Source: Diphasiastrum complanatum (taxonomy: Eukaryota > Streptophyta > Lycopodiopsida > Lycopodiales > Lycopodiaceae). From it: a stretch of DNA of 64,000 nt. The stretch is taken from positions 11,407,828 to 11,471,827 of the forward strand of contig CM055097.1 of assembly GCA_029204225.1 (NCBI GenBank), written 5' to 3'. The notes below the pieces were generated by a model. The model worked only from the letters and a program-made list of their open reading frames with translations, was not told the DNA's origin and searched no databases. Shown in pieces: positions 1 to 10,368 of this stretch (position 1 is its first letter; each line of letters starts with the position of its first letter). Both the position numbers and the translations under genes were made by a program.

Positions 1-900
1 CCTCTGGAAACTTTCTTTGTTTGATTCATCACTCAAATGCGAAGTGACTCGAACATCTTTGTCTGAGTGTTCGTCCTCTGCTCCCTCTGTCACATTTGGC
101 AGATCATAGTACTTGTCTTTCAATAACTTCATAACTGACAGGATCATCGTTAGCCATCGTTCTGCTCTCATCAAATTTGACATCTCTGACTACTCTTCAC
201 TATATTGGTTCCTCTGGCATATAGGGACTCTATAGTATGACGAATTGTTGTCATATCCTACTAGATATCCCTATTCAGCTTTCCATCAAGCTTCTTTCGA
301 AACTTATCAGGAACATGTGCATAAGCTGCACAACCAAAGATACCGATGTGAGTCGGAATTGGGTTTTCTACCCCACCATAATTCATGTGGTGTCATGTGA
401 GGAACACTAGACTTTCTTGTCTTGTTCTGAATGTAAGCAGTTGTAGCTACTGCTTCAGCCCACAACACTCTTGGAGCTTTCGAGTAGACCATTACGCATT
501 TGAACAGCTTCCATAGAGTTCTATTCTTTCTTTCTGCAACACCGTTGTGCTGCGGTGTGTAAGATGTAGTCCTCCTGTGAATGATACCACGATCATTGTA
601 GAAGTTAGTGAATCGATTCGAAATGTATTCTCCACCTCCAATCTGTTCTGATCTGCTTCACTTTATTATGAGTGCATCTTTATGCCCAATTCACATAATC
701 TGTGAATTTGTCAAATGATTCTGATTTATTATGAATAAAATAGGCTCTCGCAAATTTACTGTAATCATCAATAAAGGTAATGTAATATTTCGAGCCTCCT
801 ACTGACATCACATTGAAAGGTCCACAAATGTCAAAATGCACTAAAATGGACTAACAACAAAAACTGTACCATGGGAATCGAAACTAATACTATTCTGCAA
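1..900 (-). mobile_element. Ty1/copia retrotransposon fragment (integrase to RT linker)
   Basis: Reverse-strand reading gives copia integrase core pieces (GGSKYYITFIDDYSKFA near 800), then HNGVAERKNRT near 540, then the segment WAEAVATTAYIQN near 450, and the post-integrase linker (VRDVKFDESRTMAND near 160). The piece is broken by several frameshifts and stops and continues beyond the window start. The same protein stretches recur on the forward strand at 29.8-30.7 kb and 32.6-33.5 kb, so all three are one copia family. No LTR, gag, RT or RNase H of this copy is visible. It is a dead fragment; the domain assignment is secure, the exact inner edge is approximate. Confidence 0.85.
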
Positions 901-936
901 AAACGATACTCCGGCTTTTACTATTACATCTGAAAT

Positions 937-1437
937 TTATGAGGTTTCACCTTTCAGCTCGGCACAAAATTTGGGACCTAATCTAAAGCTTGTACGTGTA
1001 TCTGGAAGAAAAAAATCAAAAAAGTTGCCGAGAAGATCAATTTTATTAGCTAGGTAGGTCTCGTATTGATTATAATGGTTAGAATTAAAATAAACTTGGG
1101 TTGGATCATATGGAATTCTCACAAAAAGATTATGTACAAGAGTAAAAACAGAAGTGGAAACAATATTTACAGATTTTTCTGTTATTTTGTCGAGCTCCTC
1201 TTGGGTAATCAACACTTTTGGTGATGAAACCTATTGAGGAGCTGGACGAATAATAGGGGGAGGAAGGGGTGAAGATTCTCGATCCAAGTCAGATTCTCCA
1301 GCATCTGACTCAAAACTCAGGAAGATACAGAGTCTCTTGGGCGGGATACATCCTGGAGGAAGGGAAGCAGCTGGCCTTCGAGATCCAGCCTTCTTGGGGA
1401 CAAGATGCTTCCTCTTTTTCCTAGAGGTAGTAGGCAA
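937..1437 (-). pseudogene. Unrecognised basic ORF with one internal stop
   Basis: One reverse frame is open from 1437 to 937 apart from a single stop near 1231. The first part is very basic (TSRKKRKHLVPKKAGSRR, resembling a nuclear localisation signal), followed by an acidic and proline-rich stretch, then about 92 residues of ordinary composition starting MLITQEELDK and rich in aromatic residues. I do not recognise a domain. It lies directly downstream, on the same strand, of the decayed histone H3-like copy, so it could be the tail of the same transcript or an accessory ORF of a retroelement. Confidence 0.3.
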
Positions 1438-1499
1438 GTTTGGTTCTATCCAGAGGCAGGTCTCTGGAGGTGCTGGGCATTATCAACATGCAGACCAAA

Positions 1500-1869
1500 A
1501 TATTGGTCCCGAAGCCTTTTGAGAATGACGAAATTCTTTGGCATATGGTGACACGCTTACCATGCACTGCCAAAAGACAAGTACCCTCAAAAAAACCGAG
1601 ACATAAAATGTTCTGCAGCACCCTATAAGGCCTGCATAGCTATCATGACAAAACGAACATTCAGTCCAAGTGACAGAGTGACATTCCTCACAGATCGATC
1701 GAAAGGAGCTCTAGGGATCAACAATTCAATTGATCTCTAGAGTTTTCTGATCTCCCTCAGCCAGACCTGCTTCCTGCCACGTCTACGACCAAGTACCAGG
1801 GGGAACACGAGAATGGGATGGCTGTACAGTGGTTATGGCACGGGCAGTGGATTTGGTCCTGGCCATCAT
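1500..1869 (-). pseudogene. Decayed histone H3-like (possibly CENH3-like) copy
   Basis: Reverse-strand translation starts MARTKSTAR, close to the H3 tail MARTKQTAR, followed by a short tail and HSRVPPGT matching the H3 stretch HRFRPGT. After a frame change come LREIRKL, IELLIPRAPFDRSVRN, NVRF, GAAEHF, FFEGTCLLAVHGKRVT and, after another frame change, MPKNFVILKRLRD. These line up in order with the alpha-N to alpha-3 part of H3. Stops replace two residues and at least three frameshifts are needed, including one in a T run near 1590 and a one-base loss in the VTIMPK codons. No introns are visible across the fold, so a retrocopy is possible. LLIPRAPF resembles centromeric H3 rather than the canonical LLIRKLPF, but loop 1 has canonical length. 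It cannot encode a functional histone. Confidence 0.7.
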
Positions 1870-1973
1870 TCTCAGAAGAAGAAAATTAACAAAAAAAAAA
1901 TTATAACAAGAAAAGATTGCTTGAAAATGGTTGTGGAGGAAATGCGCAACAAAGAAGATGATCTACCCTGCCG

Positions 1974-2180
1974 AGGAGGAGTTTCTTAGAATGGTTTTTC
2001 AATCAAACGACACAAGAATGAACAGACTGGGAAGTGGTAAAAGCAGCTTTAATCACCAAATTTAAGCCGCGAAAGTTTCTTGAAGACTCGTTCCTCCTGC
2101 TTAGCAAATCAAGATGGGGAAAAGAGCAAGGGTCAGAGACTACATCAAAACGGATCAAACACCTGAGATCTGAGACTTAG
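1974..2180 (+). pseudogene. Gypsy-type Gag fragment
   Basis: One forward frame reads RRSFLEWFFNQTTQE, a stop, then TDWEVVKAALITKFKPRKF. This spacing of tryptophans and the KF.P ending is the conserved core of the Retrotrans_gag domain. About 70 residues remain, with no start, no zinc knuckle and no LTR nearby. It is probably a scrap of a gypsy element. Confidence 0.45.
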
Positions 2181-2869
2181 AATTTGCTTCGAACAGAAAC
2201 ACAGATCATGCTACATAGTAACACATATAGAAAATACTCTCCACAACAAGCTCACATAGCAACTGTATTTCTCAAAATGAATTTACACTGTACATGTAGT
2301 TATTCACTCAGGCAACCCATGCATGATCCAGGTTGCCGGTTGGCGGGATGCGTGTCCCGTCGACTTGCCTCGTGGTGAGGCCAACTGATCTTTATCGACT
2401 GATAGGACCCACAGTAAAATAGCACAGTGATTCTACTTTAATTCTAACTCTCTCCCCTAAAGTAGAGTCTTTATACATTCATACACATAACTTTAAAGTC
2501 AACAAACTTCAAGTACAGAAAGATTTGATCTAAACATATCAAACTTTTTTCCAACAAGTAATCAGATTAAGTATAATGAAATATACAACTCACATGCTTT
2601 TAGTGATTCACTACCTTTGCAACATTTGTTAAAAAATGAGAATTCTCTTGGAACATGAAGCCGTACATCTATCTTCACTGACATTATCTCCAAAAAAAAA
2701 TGGGATTGAAGTCAAACTATGTCTATTCTTTTCACTTACTATGACCATAAATGAGATTCTATTTTGGCTAAATAACAATCATTTGAAAGCATTGCAAGAA
2801 TCGATTTCATTCAGAATTGCAATAATCAATTTTTATTCAGAATTATAAGACTCAATTTTCGTCAACGAC
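2181..2869. other. No gene seen
   Basis: AT-rich sequence with only short, uninformative ORFs. The stretch around 2330-2600 has the look of decayed LTR sequence, but I find no matching partner, primer site or polypurine tract to support it. Confidence 0.4.
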
Positions 2870-3163
2870 AACATCTTGCAATTCATCTCCTCTTAGATAA
2901 TTTTCATCATCACTCTTACTTTCAAAAAATTATTTCATCATCTTGACTATTAGAATTTCTATTCTCAACATCTATGGAAGTGGGTGCTTCAAGTATGGTT
3001 TGACGATTTACTACATCTCTAGGTAGCTCAATCTCATAGTTAAAATGAAGGTATTCCATTTCATTCTCAACATTTGCACCCTCAAATACTCGTCGTGAAC
3101 ATGGTTCAACTTGAGCTACAAGCCACCATATTTTGTTTAGTCGATCTGGTTGAAAAAAACACC
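2870..3163 (-). pseudogene. Exon resembling the region linked to DUF4216 in CACTA transposases
   Basis: A splice acceptor (tttttgtag at about 3164-3172 on the reverse strand) opens a frame reading CFFQPDRLNKIWWLVAQVEP then CSRRVFEGANVENEMEYLH, ending in an acidic tail with stops near 2920. In CACTA (En/Spm) transposases, DUF4216 is followed by a similar segment in which a reactive aromatic/proline stretch, WxxV and PR are spaced alike. The match is by pattern only. A fuller DUF4216-like exon is present at 23.2-23.7 kb. Confidence 0.4.
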
Positions 3164-3800
3164 TACAAAAATCACTATTTTAGAATATATTGAAAACTCA
3201 AATACTGAAGTCACTTGCAATAAAATGAAAAACATGATAACATAGCACGTGCACCTGCTCACAGTGACGAGGCAACACCAATGTGTCAAAGGACTCCATG
3301 CTCAATGTTTTGATGAATCAATCGCAAAAAATCCACTTGGATCTGATTCATCAAGGGATATTAGAACTCAAAATGGGCCCTTTGTCAAGATGTTATTTTT
3401 CACTTTGCACGCTTTCAACGCTTATGTGTCCCAATGAATGGTGTCCATTGGTGACGAACTGTAACAGTGGTTGACGGACGGAAATCGTATTTAACTTTCC
3501 CGCCCAAATTTTTGTGATTTTCAAATATCCCGCCAGGCAGAACAAACAATTGTGATTGGACCACAGTTATTGTCCAAATACTCTTATGCTGCCCGTCATT
3601 GTACACTCAAGGTTGATTTGACGTCAATAGTCATAAACTATGGTTAACCAATCCTTGTAATTTAGGAACTTCTTGTCATTCATAGGTATACCTCTCATTT
3701 TCTTCATTCGATCTCTTATTTTGGATTGTCATTCTTAGGTTTAACTTGCAATCTCTACATTCTCTCCGTTCTCAACTTGCGTACTCGTATTTTCGACTAA

Positions 3801-4112
3801 TGGCTACATATAATCAGAGGCCAAGAGGAACCATTGATGCAATCAATATTTGCAATGAAAAAAATGCAGAAGATACCAAGAATATATTGAAAATATCAAT
3901 GGATCTTGATGCATCCCTCCGCAAAAGACTCATTCCAAAAAAGAAAAAGATCGGATAACATATATAGAAGCTCTTGGAAAGGCAGGATAATGGATTTTAA
4001 AGTATCACCTGCTGATCAATCTATCACGGAAGTTTTAGTTCAGCATGCTTATCTTCACAATGTGCTCAACATTCATGATTTGAATCCAAATGATAGAAGA
4101 GAATGCAATTGT
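3801..4112 (+). CDS. Weakly supported exons upstream of the accessory ORF
   Basis: A small ORF begins MATYNQRPRGTIDAIN at 3801 and ends in a lysine run. A second frame reads MDFKVSPADQSITEVLVQHA and reaches a possible donor (gtaagt) at about 4113. Neither matches a family I know. They sit just ahead of the accessory ORF at 4130-4689 on the same strand, but the inverted copy of that ORF is not homologous this far upstream. Confidence 0.2.
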
Positions 4113-4129
4113 AAGTTTTCAGATTTAAT

Positions 4130-4689
4130 TTGTTTCTAACTCTAAATCAGTTTCTTCTTGAGTTACTCATCAGTTCTTATTCCCTGATCTGTTGGAAATC
4201 TACACAGATTGGGAAACTAACTATTCACATTATTTTGAGGAAGTAAAAGCAAATAATATACTTCGCTCCACTAACCCAATAACTAGACCATATTATACTT
4301 ACAACCATGTAAATATTGCTTCTCTCATTTTGTATGCCCTCCTATCTGTTCAACGACTGTATATTAAAGAAAAATTTCCCGAATATACATATGCTGCCCT
4401 TTCACTAACTGTCCCTTCTGTTGAGATGTCTGAAATCCTGACTGAGGATAGTTGGTATACACATCTTGTTAGTAATACATTAATTGATAACCCCCTTGCA
4501 CCAATCGACAATCAAGGAATGGGTGGTTATCCAAATTTGTCATTCCAAGAAGACTACAACCAGAAGAATAACTATTTTGTGGCAACAAAAGGATTGACAT
4601 TGGAGCAAGAAAATGAAGAGAATGAAGCCCGAGCCAAGGCTATTTTCCACAGCAAGCCAGCTAGCCGAAAGCGACAAAGAAGGACATAA
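4130..4689 (+). CDS. Retroelement accessory ORF, forward copy (3' part)
   Basis: A 165-residue ORF starting MEIYTDWETNYSHYFEEV and ending in the basic tail KPASRKRQRRT. It stops about 30 bp before a polypurine tract and an LTR start, so it is the last ORF of a retroelement in the sense orientation. An inverted, near-identical copy lies at 12114-12672, and DNA homology begins abruptly at about 4130. No conserved domain is recognised. The tail may bind nucleic acid or direct nuclear import; that is inference. In the inverted copy the reading extends much further upstream, so this copy is 5'-truncated. Confidence 0.6.
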
Positions 4690-4720
4690 ATCAGATTGTT
4701 TGCGAGTCGCTGCACAGCTG

Positions 4721-4732
4721 AGGAAGGGGATA
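4721..4732 (+). other. Polypurine tract
   Basis: The purine-rich run aggaaggggata lies immediately before TGTGGAGTC, the usual arrangement at the 3' LTR start. The same tract and LTR start recur in reverse at 12070-12082. Confidence 0.65.
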
Positions 4733-5867
4733 TGTGGAGTCTTATGATCTCATATTATTCAAATTTTGTCATATATTGTAAAAAATTTCAATTTCCATAT
4801 ATATAAAATGTGTTATAGTGTCTAAATACATGTAAAGGCCTATCTCGCACTTTGTAAATTCATATTTTGAGTAGAAGTTGCGACATTCTAAAGAGACGCA
4901 ATAGAAGTTCAGAACCGACATTTGACGGTTCGTAAGCAACATTATAACACAAAATTTGTGTAATTGTCAACCAATCTCTTATTTTTTTCTAAAATATTAT
5001 TGAAAAACTTATTTATCTGTATATTCTACTAGCATGAAATCATAAACCGGAGTCTCGAGGCTGACGAACATTCCTATAAGGATAGCACTATGTGCCATTG
5101 TACATATGCATTTCTACGCAGAGCTGAGTATCAATAGAGAGCGAAGAGCAAGTTCTTATAGCTTGAACATTCTTTCCTTCTGTTATCTCTCACAGAATTA
5201 CTTCTTATCATTTGTGCAAACACACTCTGTATGATATGTAATTGATTGTGATACTGTTATATTTGCGTCACACACATTTCTTAAGTTATACTAAATTTCA
5301 GTTACTCTAACACGGATTTTCAAGCAACACCAGCAAGTAATAATTCTGACTAATGTGTGCAGGGAATTACCCAAAGCAGTTAAACATAACTTTTAGCAAA
5401 AATTCCTTCAACTCTCAATGAGCTATGTGTTTAGATAATGGAATTGATTGAGGCTCTGTCTTGTTTGCTTCATGTGATAAAAACTAAGACTCTGTGTCTG
5501 ATTAAGAAGAACTTTTAGCTAATGTGATTCTGCTTGATGAATCCAATTGCTAGTTGTTGTCAGTTCTGACTGTTTTCTTGATGCCTGAAGAGCCTGAAAG
5601 ATAAAATAATTCTTACAATTACATACCTTGACCAAATCGTTTCATCATTAGTGTTCCTGGATGCCAATTTACCCAAATATCTTTGGATAACCAGTTATGT
5701 CGCTGTAGTATTCATTGTGAACTTTATACACTCTAGTCTGTTTATCATCATACATACATTTACCATGCAAAAGATGAGATTATTCTCTCTCTTGGGGAAC
5801 GATCAAACCTTTTATACTACGTAATTCATTGATTTTGGGAAAATCTATAATGACTAGGCCACCACAT
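4733..5867 (+). repeat. Probable gypsy LTR, about 1.1 kb
   Basis: Starts TGTGGAGTCTT after a polypurine tract and ends CACCACA five bases before a tRNA-type primer binding site, so it can serve as 3' LTR to the accessory ORF upstream and 5' LTR to the gypsy internal region downstream. The first part, to about 5160, is repeated in reverse at 11758-12070. A second full LTR is not present in the window, so the inner end is inferred from the primer site. An alternative end at CTAACA (5312) is possible but has no primer site after it. Confidence 0.5.
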
Positions 5868-5872
5868 AATCT

Positions 5873-5890
5873 GGTGCCGTTGCCGGGGAG
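5873..5890 (+). other. Primer binding site, tRNA-Asp type
   Basis: TGGTGCCGTTGCCGGGGA closely matches the primer site used by plant Athila/Tat-lineage gypsy elements. It fixes the orientation and the start of the internal region. Confidence 0.8.
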
Positions 5891-5953
5891 ATGAATTTCA
5901 CCTTTTTCTATAATTTAAGTGTATTACATCTACGAATCTTTCTCATGTAATGC

Positions 5954-6598
5954 ATGCCAAGAACATACTCTCAAGCAATTATTGAACAGAAACGTATAGA
6001 GCGTGCACAACGTTTAGAAGCATATAGGAAGTCTAGAGATTTGCATTTGCAAAATTTGCAAAACTCACCAGTTAGAGCAAGATTAACACCTGAAGCGTTC
6101 AATGATCTTTTACACACTACTACAACATTTGTAGATTCATTTGAGGAAAGATCCGTTGAAACACCAAGTTCTACAGATTCACCTGAATCAGATTCGTCTG
6201 ATTCTACTTCCGAACCAAGTTCAGACTCTTTGTCTGAGCAAAGTTTAGATTCAGATCCTCCAAGGTCATCTAGTTCACCACCATCTGTTAATATGGCTAA
6301 TCCAGCGCCACCCACATCTACAAAAATCAGATATGATTTCTTTAAGGGATCATCATCTGAAGATGCAGATAGTTATATGTCGCAATATGAATCCATTACC
6401 ATAGCAAACAAAGAAAAGACGGACGAGGATAAAGTTAAAATTTTGCCAGGTCTTCTGCGGAAGCAGGCTAGGATTTGGTACAGTCAATTAGTACCGGAAA
6501 TAGTTAATACTTGGAACGCTTTAAAAGCAACATTCCTTAAACAGTTTAGGGAGATAAGATATTCCACTAGATTGTTGGCTCGGCTTAACTCTGTTTAA
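5954..6598 (+). CDS. Gypsy Gag, shortened
   Basis: 214 residues beginning MPRTYSQAIIEQKRIERAQR. A basic N-terminal helix is followed by a serine/aspartate-rich stretch (residues about 60-110) and a Retrotrans_gag core (KIRYDFFKG, DADSYMSQYE, ARIWYSQLV, WNALKATFLKQF). The ORF stops soon after, and no CCHC zinc knuckle is found before the protease, so Gag is probably C-terminally deleted or frameshifted. The start is 64 bp past the primer site, as expected for the first ORF of such an element. Confidence 0.8.
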   Translation: MPRTYSQAIIEQKRIERAQRLEAYRKSRDLHLQNLQNSPVRARLTPEAFNDLLHTTTTFVDSFEERSVETPSSTDSPESDSSDSTSEPSSDSLSEQSLDSDPPRSSSSPPSVNMANPAPPTSTKIRYDFFKGSSSEDADSYMSQYESITIANKEKTDEDKVKILPGLLRKQARIWYSQLVPEIVNTWNALKATFLKQFREIRYSTRLLARLNSV

Positions 6599-6735
6599 AA
6601 AAAGCCAAATTATTAGATCAAGATCATTAATGGCCAGATTGCGAGGAAAAAGTAAATAAAGTAACTACAAGAAGTAGTAAAGATTCTTTAACTCTTAAAG
6701 ATACTAAGACGAAAATTGCGAAAACTACGAAAAAC

Positions 6736-7480
6736 GTGACAGAAAAAGTGAAGGTCGCAGAACAGTTAGTAAAAATTCCTAGTAATAAAGAATTAAAGCT
6801 TGATAAGTCTAATGGAAAACATTATGATGTTGATATTAGTTCAGAAGCTAAGAAGCTTTTAGACGAAGAAACTAGAAAAGTTAAAAAAGTGACATTTTCA
6901 GATCCAGTTATAAGTAGCGAGATACCTAGAGATCTGTCTCCACTTAGAAACCATTCTTATAATATTGTCGAAGACCTTGTTTCTAGAATGCCCAATATAA
7001 ATTTTAAACAGGTATCAGATGATAACCAATATTATAAAAAAGAAATTAAGCAATTTTTGCAAAATAAAAAAAGAAGAAAAGCAAAGTTACCAGTAGTCAA
7101 CATAGGATTAGTTAATTATGGTGATGAAGGCCAACTTGAGATTCAATTAGTAATTAATGGCTGCATCTTAGATAATGTACCCATAGATTCCGGATCTAGT
7201 GTAAATATAATGAATAAAGAAACAACATATGAATTAGGCATTCATCATAGAATAGCACCCACTTTAAGACATTTAAGATTAGCCGATGCAACTAGAAGAT
7301 CACCAATAGGAGAACTATCTTAGGTTACAGTTTATATTGGAGACCATAAGTTTCTTATGGATTTTATAATATTAAAAACTACGAGAAAATTGTCATATAG
7401 AGTGTTATTAGGACGACCATGGCTCTATCAGGCCGATGTTATAACCCACTGGAAGAAAAAAGAGATTACATTCAGAGACC
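6736..7480 (+). pseudogene. Gypsy pol N-terminus with first retropepsin domain
   Basis: A lysine-rich linker (start MTEKVKVAEQLVKIP) leads into an aspartic protease: GQLEIQLVINGCILDNVPID then SGSSVNIMN, with catalytic aspartate codon at 7186 in the motif D-S-G. The flap-side strand and LLGRPWLYQADVITHW follow in the same frame after one stop at 7321-7323. Proteases of this kind mature Gag-Pol. A second, separate copy of the domain lies immediately downstream. Confidence 0.75.
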
Positions 7481-8160
7481 AGATGGAGACACTGACAGGA
7501 AAAAGTCATAAAAGAATTTCCATATCATGGGAAAAAGATAAGTACGAAGGTGAGACACCTACATCTTCCTCGAGCTATACTTTGGAGGAAGAAGGGCTTC
7601 ATTCAATAGGGACTGAGGAAGGGGAGAAGTTAGTTACATTAATAATACCTGCATACAATAATAGAGTAGAATATGTAGATAGAGGAGATTGTGGAGTTCC
7701 AGAGATTAGTGCGATCATAGGAGATCAGACCATAGATAGAATACTAATAGACTCAAGATCTAGTATCAACCTAGTAATGAAAACAATGGTTAAAGAATTA
7801 GGATTAGAAATCCAGATACAGCCTATCACTTATCACGAAATCCATTTAGCAGACGCAACTAAATGGATACCAGTAGACGAGCTAAAATGTATTAACGTAG
7901 TTATAGAGACAGAGACGTTTGTTATGAATTTCCTTGTCATAAATCCAGTAGATACACCACCTTATTCGATATTATTTGGAAGACCATGGTTATATCAAGC
8001 AGATGCTATTATAAATTGGTCTACCAAACAGATATTTTTTTCAGATATTCTCATAGCTAGTCCAATAGGGGGTCACCTTTTGAGATGGGGTGAGGAGCTA
8101 GCTAGACCTGCTGAATCATGGATCAATTTCATAGAATGCTATGAGATTGATGAGGAAGTA
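7481..8160 (+). CDS. Second retropepsin domain of the same gypsy, active site altered
   Basis: In the 482-residue ORF starting at 7357, a linker rich in T, S and E is followed by a second protease: PEISAIIGDQTIDRILID then SRSSINLVMK (aspartate codon at 7750), IHLADATKWIPVDELK and ILFGRPWLYQADAIINW. The order of strands copies the first domain (LADATRRSPIGEL, LLGRPWLYQADVI). The active-site triplet is D-S-R instead of D-S-G, a change expected to abolish catalysis. Tandem retropepsins in one pol are unusual. It may have arisen by duplication inside the element. Confidence 0.75.
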
Positions 8161-10020
8161 GACATACCGACAACATCCGAGTCGAGAGAAGTTCTGGGTG
8201 GAACCAGAGCAAGTCTGACCGAGGGGATGGTAGATAAAACAAATTATGTAGAAATAAAAATTAATAAAGGTAAGACTTTGAATCTATATAAACACCAATC
8301 GGACCAAGAACGTGAAGAGTATATATTGCCTCTTCATAAATACCAAAATGTGTTTGCTTGGTCGATGGATGATTTAATAGGTATACTAGTTAAATGGGAT
8401 GAACATAGAATAGATCTCATTCAGGGAACAATACCTATTAGGCAACACCAATATAGATTGAATCCAAAGTACTCCTTATTAGTAAAAGACGAATTAGATA
8501 GATGTCTTAGAGCGGGTATTATATATCCTATTCTAAGTAGTGAGTGGGTGTCACCAATAGTTATAGTACCTGAGAAGAAGATGGGCAAGATTAGAGTTTG
8601 TCAGGATTTTAGAAAACTAAATGCTGCCACAACAAAAGATTATCATCCTCTTCCGTATACGGATATCATTCTTGATCAGGTAGCTGGACATGAACGTTAC
8701 AGTTTTTTAGATGGATTCTCAGGTTATAACCAAGTTTTTATAAAAGAGGAAGATGGATCCAAAACTACTTTCACCGCTGATTGGGGGACGTATGCATATA
8801 CGTGAATGCCCTTTGGTCTTTGTAATGCACATGCCACATTCCAACGTATGATGACAAATATTTTTCAAATTTTTTTAAGAAAGTTTATAGAAATTTTTAT
8901 GGATGACTTTTGTGTCTATTCATCAACTAAAAACCATTTAGATGCATTAGAGAAAACATTGAGAAGATGTCAAGAGACATCTCTTAAAGTGCATGCTAAG
9001 TGTTACTTTGGGATGAGGGAAGACATCCTTTTAGGGCATAAAATTTTGAAAGATGGTATACAAGCTGACATCAAAAAAATAAAAATGATTTTAGAATTAT
9101 TAGAACCAACCAATTTAAGAGAGCTTAGAGGTTTTCTAGGACATGTAGGTTACTATCGGAGGACAATTAAAGATTATGCTATAATAGTAACTCCTTTAAC
9201 AAGTTTACTAAAAAAATCTATTGAGTATCATTGGACACAGGACCATCAACAAGCTTTTGATCAATTGAAACAATCATTAGCAGAAGCCACTGGGGTTAGA
9301 CCTCCAAATTGGGCTAAAAAGTTTCATGTATATGTAGACACATCATCTTTTGCGATAGGTGTAGGGCTTAGTCAAAAAGATGACCAAAATATAGATTATC
9401 CAATTTACTATGCAGGGAGGCAACTCGCTACATCAGAAAAGAATTATTCCGCTACAGAGCGAGAAGCACTAGGGATGATTTATTCAATAAAGAAATTTAG
9501 ACATTACCTTTTAAGATACCCTTTTGTTTTTCACGTAGATCATTACGCATTAAAACATTTAGTGAATAAACCCGATCTTTCGAGTAGAATAGCTGGATGG
9601 GTATTATTATTAGATGAGTTTAATTATGAAGTAGAATTAAGAAGAGACAAGGATAATCAAAATGCCGACTATATATCCCGCCTCCAGACAAAAAATCAAT
9701 TAGAACCCATTTCTGATGAATTTCCAGATGAACATATAATGCGTATTCAATCAGAAACATCAATTTATAGGGATGTTATTAATTTTTTACAGGACCAGAT
9801 ATATCTTGAACATTTTAATAAACAACAAAAAACTGTTTTTCTTTCTAAGGGAGGACCTTACATGATTGTAAATAATATATTGTATAAATTAAGAGCTGAC
9901 GATAGTCTCCGCCGATGTTTAGAACCAATCGAGACAACCGTTGTAATAAGTGCATTACATGAGGAAGATTCGGGGGTCACTATGCTCTTAAAAACACTGA
10001 AAAAAGATTTTCAATGCTAA
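8161..10020 (+). pseudogene. Gypsy reverse transcriptase and RNase H
   Basis: RT is recognisable from HRIDLIQGTIPIRQHQYR, VCQDFRKLNAATTKDYHPLP, SFLDGFSGYNQV, MPFGLCNAHATFQR and the catalytic box EIFMDDFCVY. RNase H follows (FHVYVDTSSFAIG, NYSATEREALGMIYSIKKFR, FHVDHYALKHL, NADYISRL). A TGA at 8803-8805 interrupts the chain directly before MPFGL, splitting it into two ORFs (7357-8805 and 8806-10020). A proline of the NAPATF motif is histidine. Domain order PR-RT-RH is that of Ty3/gypsy, and the motifs fit the Tat/Athila side rather than chromodomain elements. The copy is inactive. Confidence 0.85.
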
Positions 10021-10096
10021 ATATTGGTGGCCTACCATCTATAGAGATGTTAAATTATTCATTAAAAAATGTGATGCATGCCAGAGGATGGGGAAA
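10021..10096 (+). pseudogene. Integrase zinc finger stub; gypsy truncation point
   Basis: After the stop at 10020 a shifted frame reads WWPTIYRDVKLFIKKCDACQ then RMGK, the C-terminal half of the H2C2 integrase zinc finger. Homology ends at about 10096, so the DDE core and integrase C-terminus are missing. Unrelated sequence follows. Confidence 0.7.
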
Positions 10097-10368
10097 CTTA
10101 GCTTCGCAACATTGCGACACTTACCTTCGCATTTTTTAGGATTTCTACCTTCTGACACCTTCGTATTTTTCGCATAATAATTTTCACTTTGATTTACGAA
10201 GCGAAGCATTCATGTATTTTGTTTATCTATTTATTTATTTATTTTTGTTTTTAGGACTAGCCACTTTATTATTGAGTATGTACCTTCAAAACGAAGGACA
10301 CGCTTCCATTAATATTAGTCTAATCTGCCGAAATACCATCAATACGCCTAAAACCTCAAACACTTCAG
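10097..10368. other. No gene seen; start of a different sequence block
   Basis: AT-rich, with several copies of the motif cttcg/gcgaag around 10110-10210 and a run of ttta at 10225-10245. It joins truncated gypsy pol to the ORF at 10369-11757. Confidence 0.35.

Noticed and set aside
5313-5340. LTR end at 5312 (CTAACA) instead of 5867
   Set aside because: It would fit a TG...CA LTR, but no tRNA primer site follows, while a good one lies at 5873. Kept only as an alternative.
8803-8805. Recoded TGA (selenocysteine or programmed readthrough) in gypsy RT
   Set aside because: No supporting RNA structure is evident, plant retroelements are not known to use it, and this copy has other lesions. A point mutation is enough.
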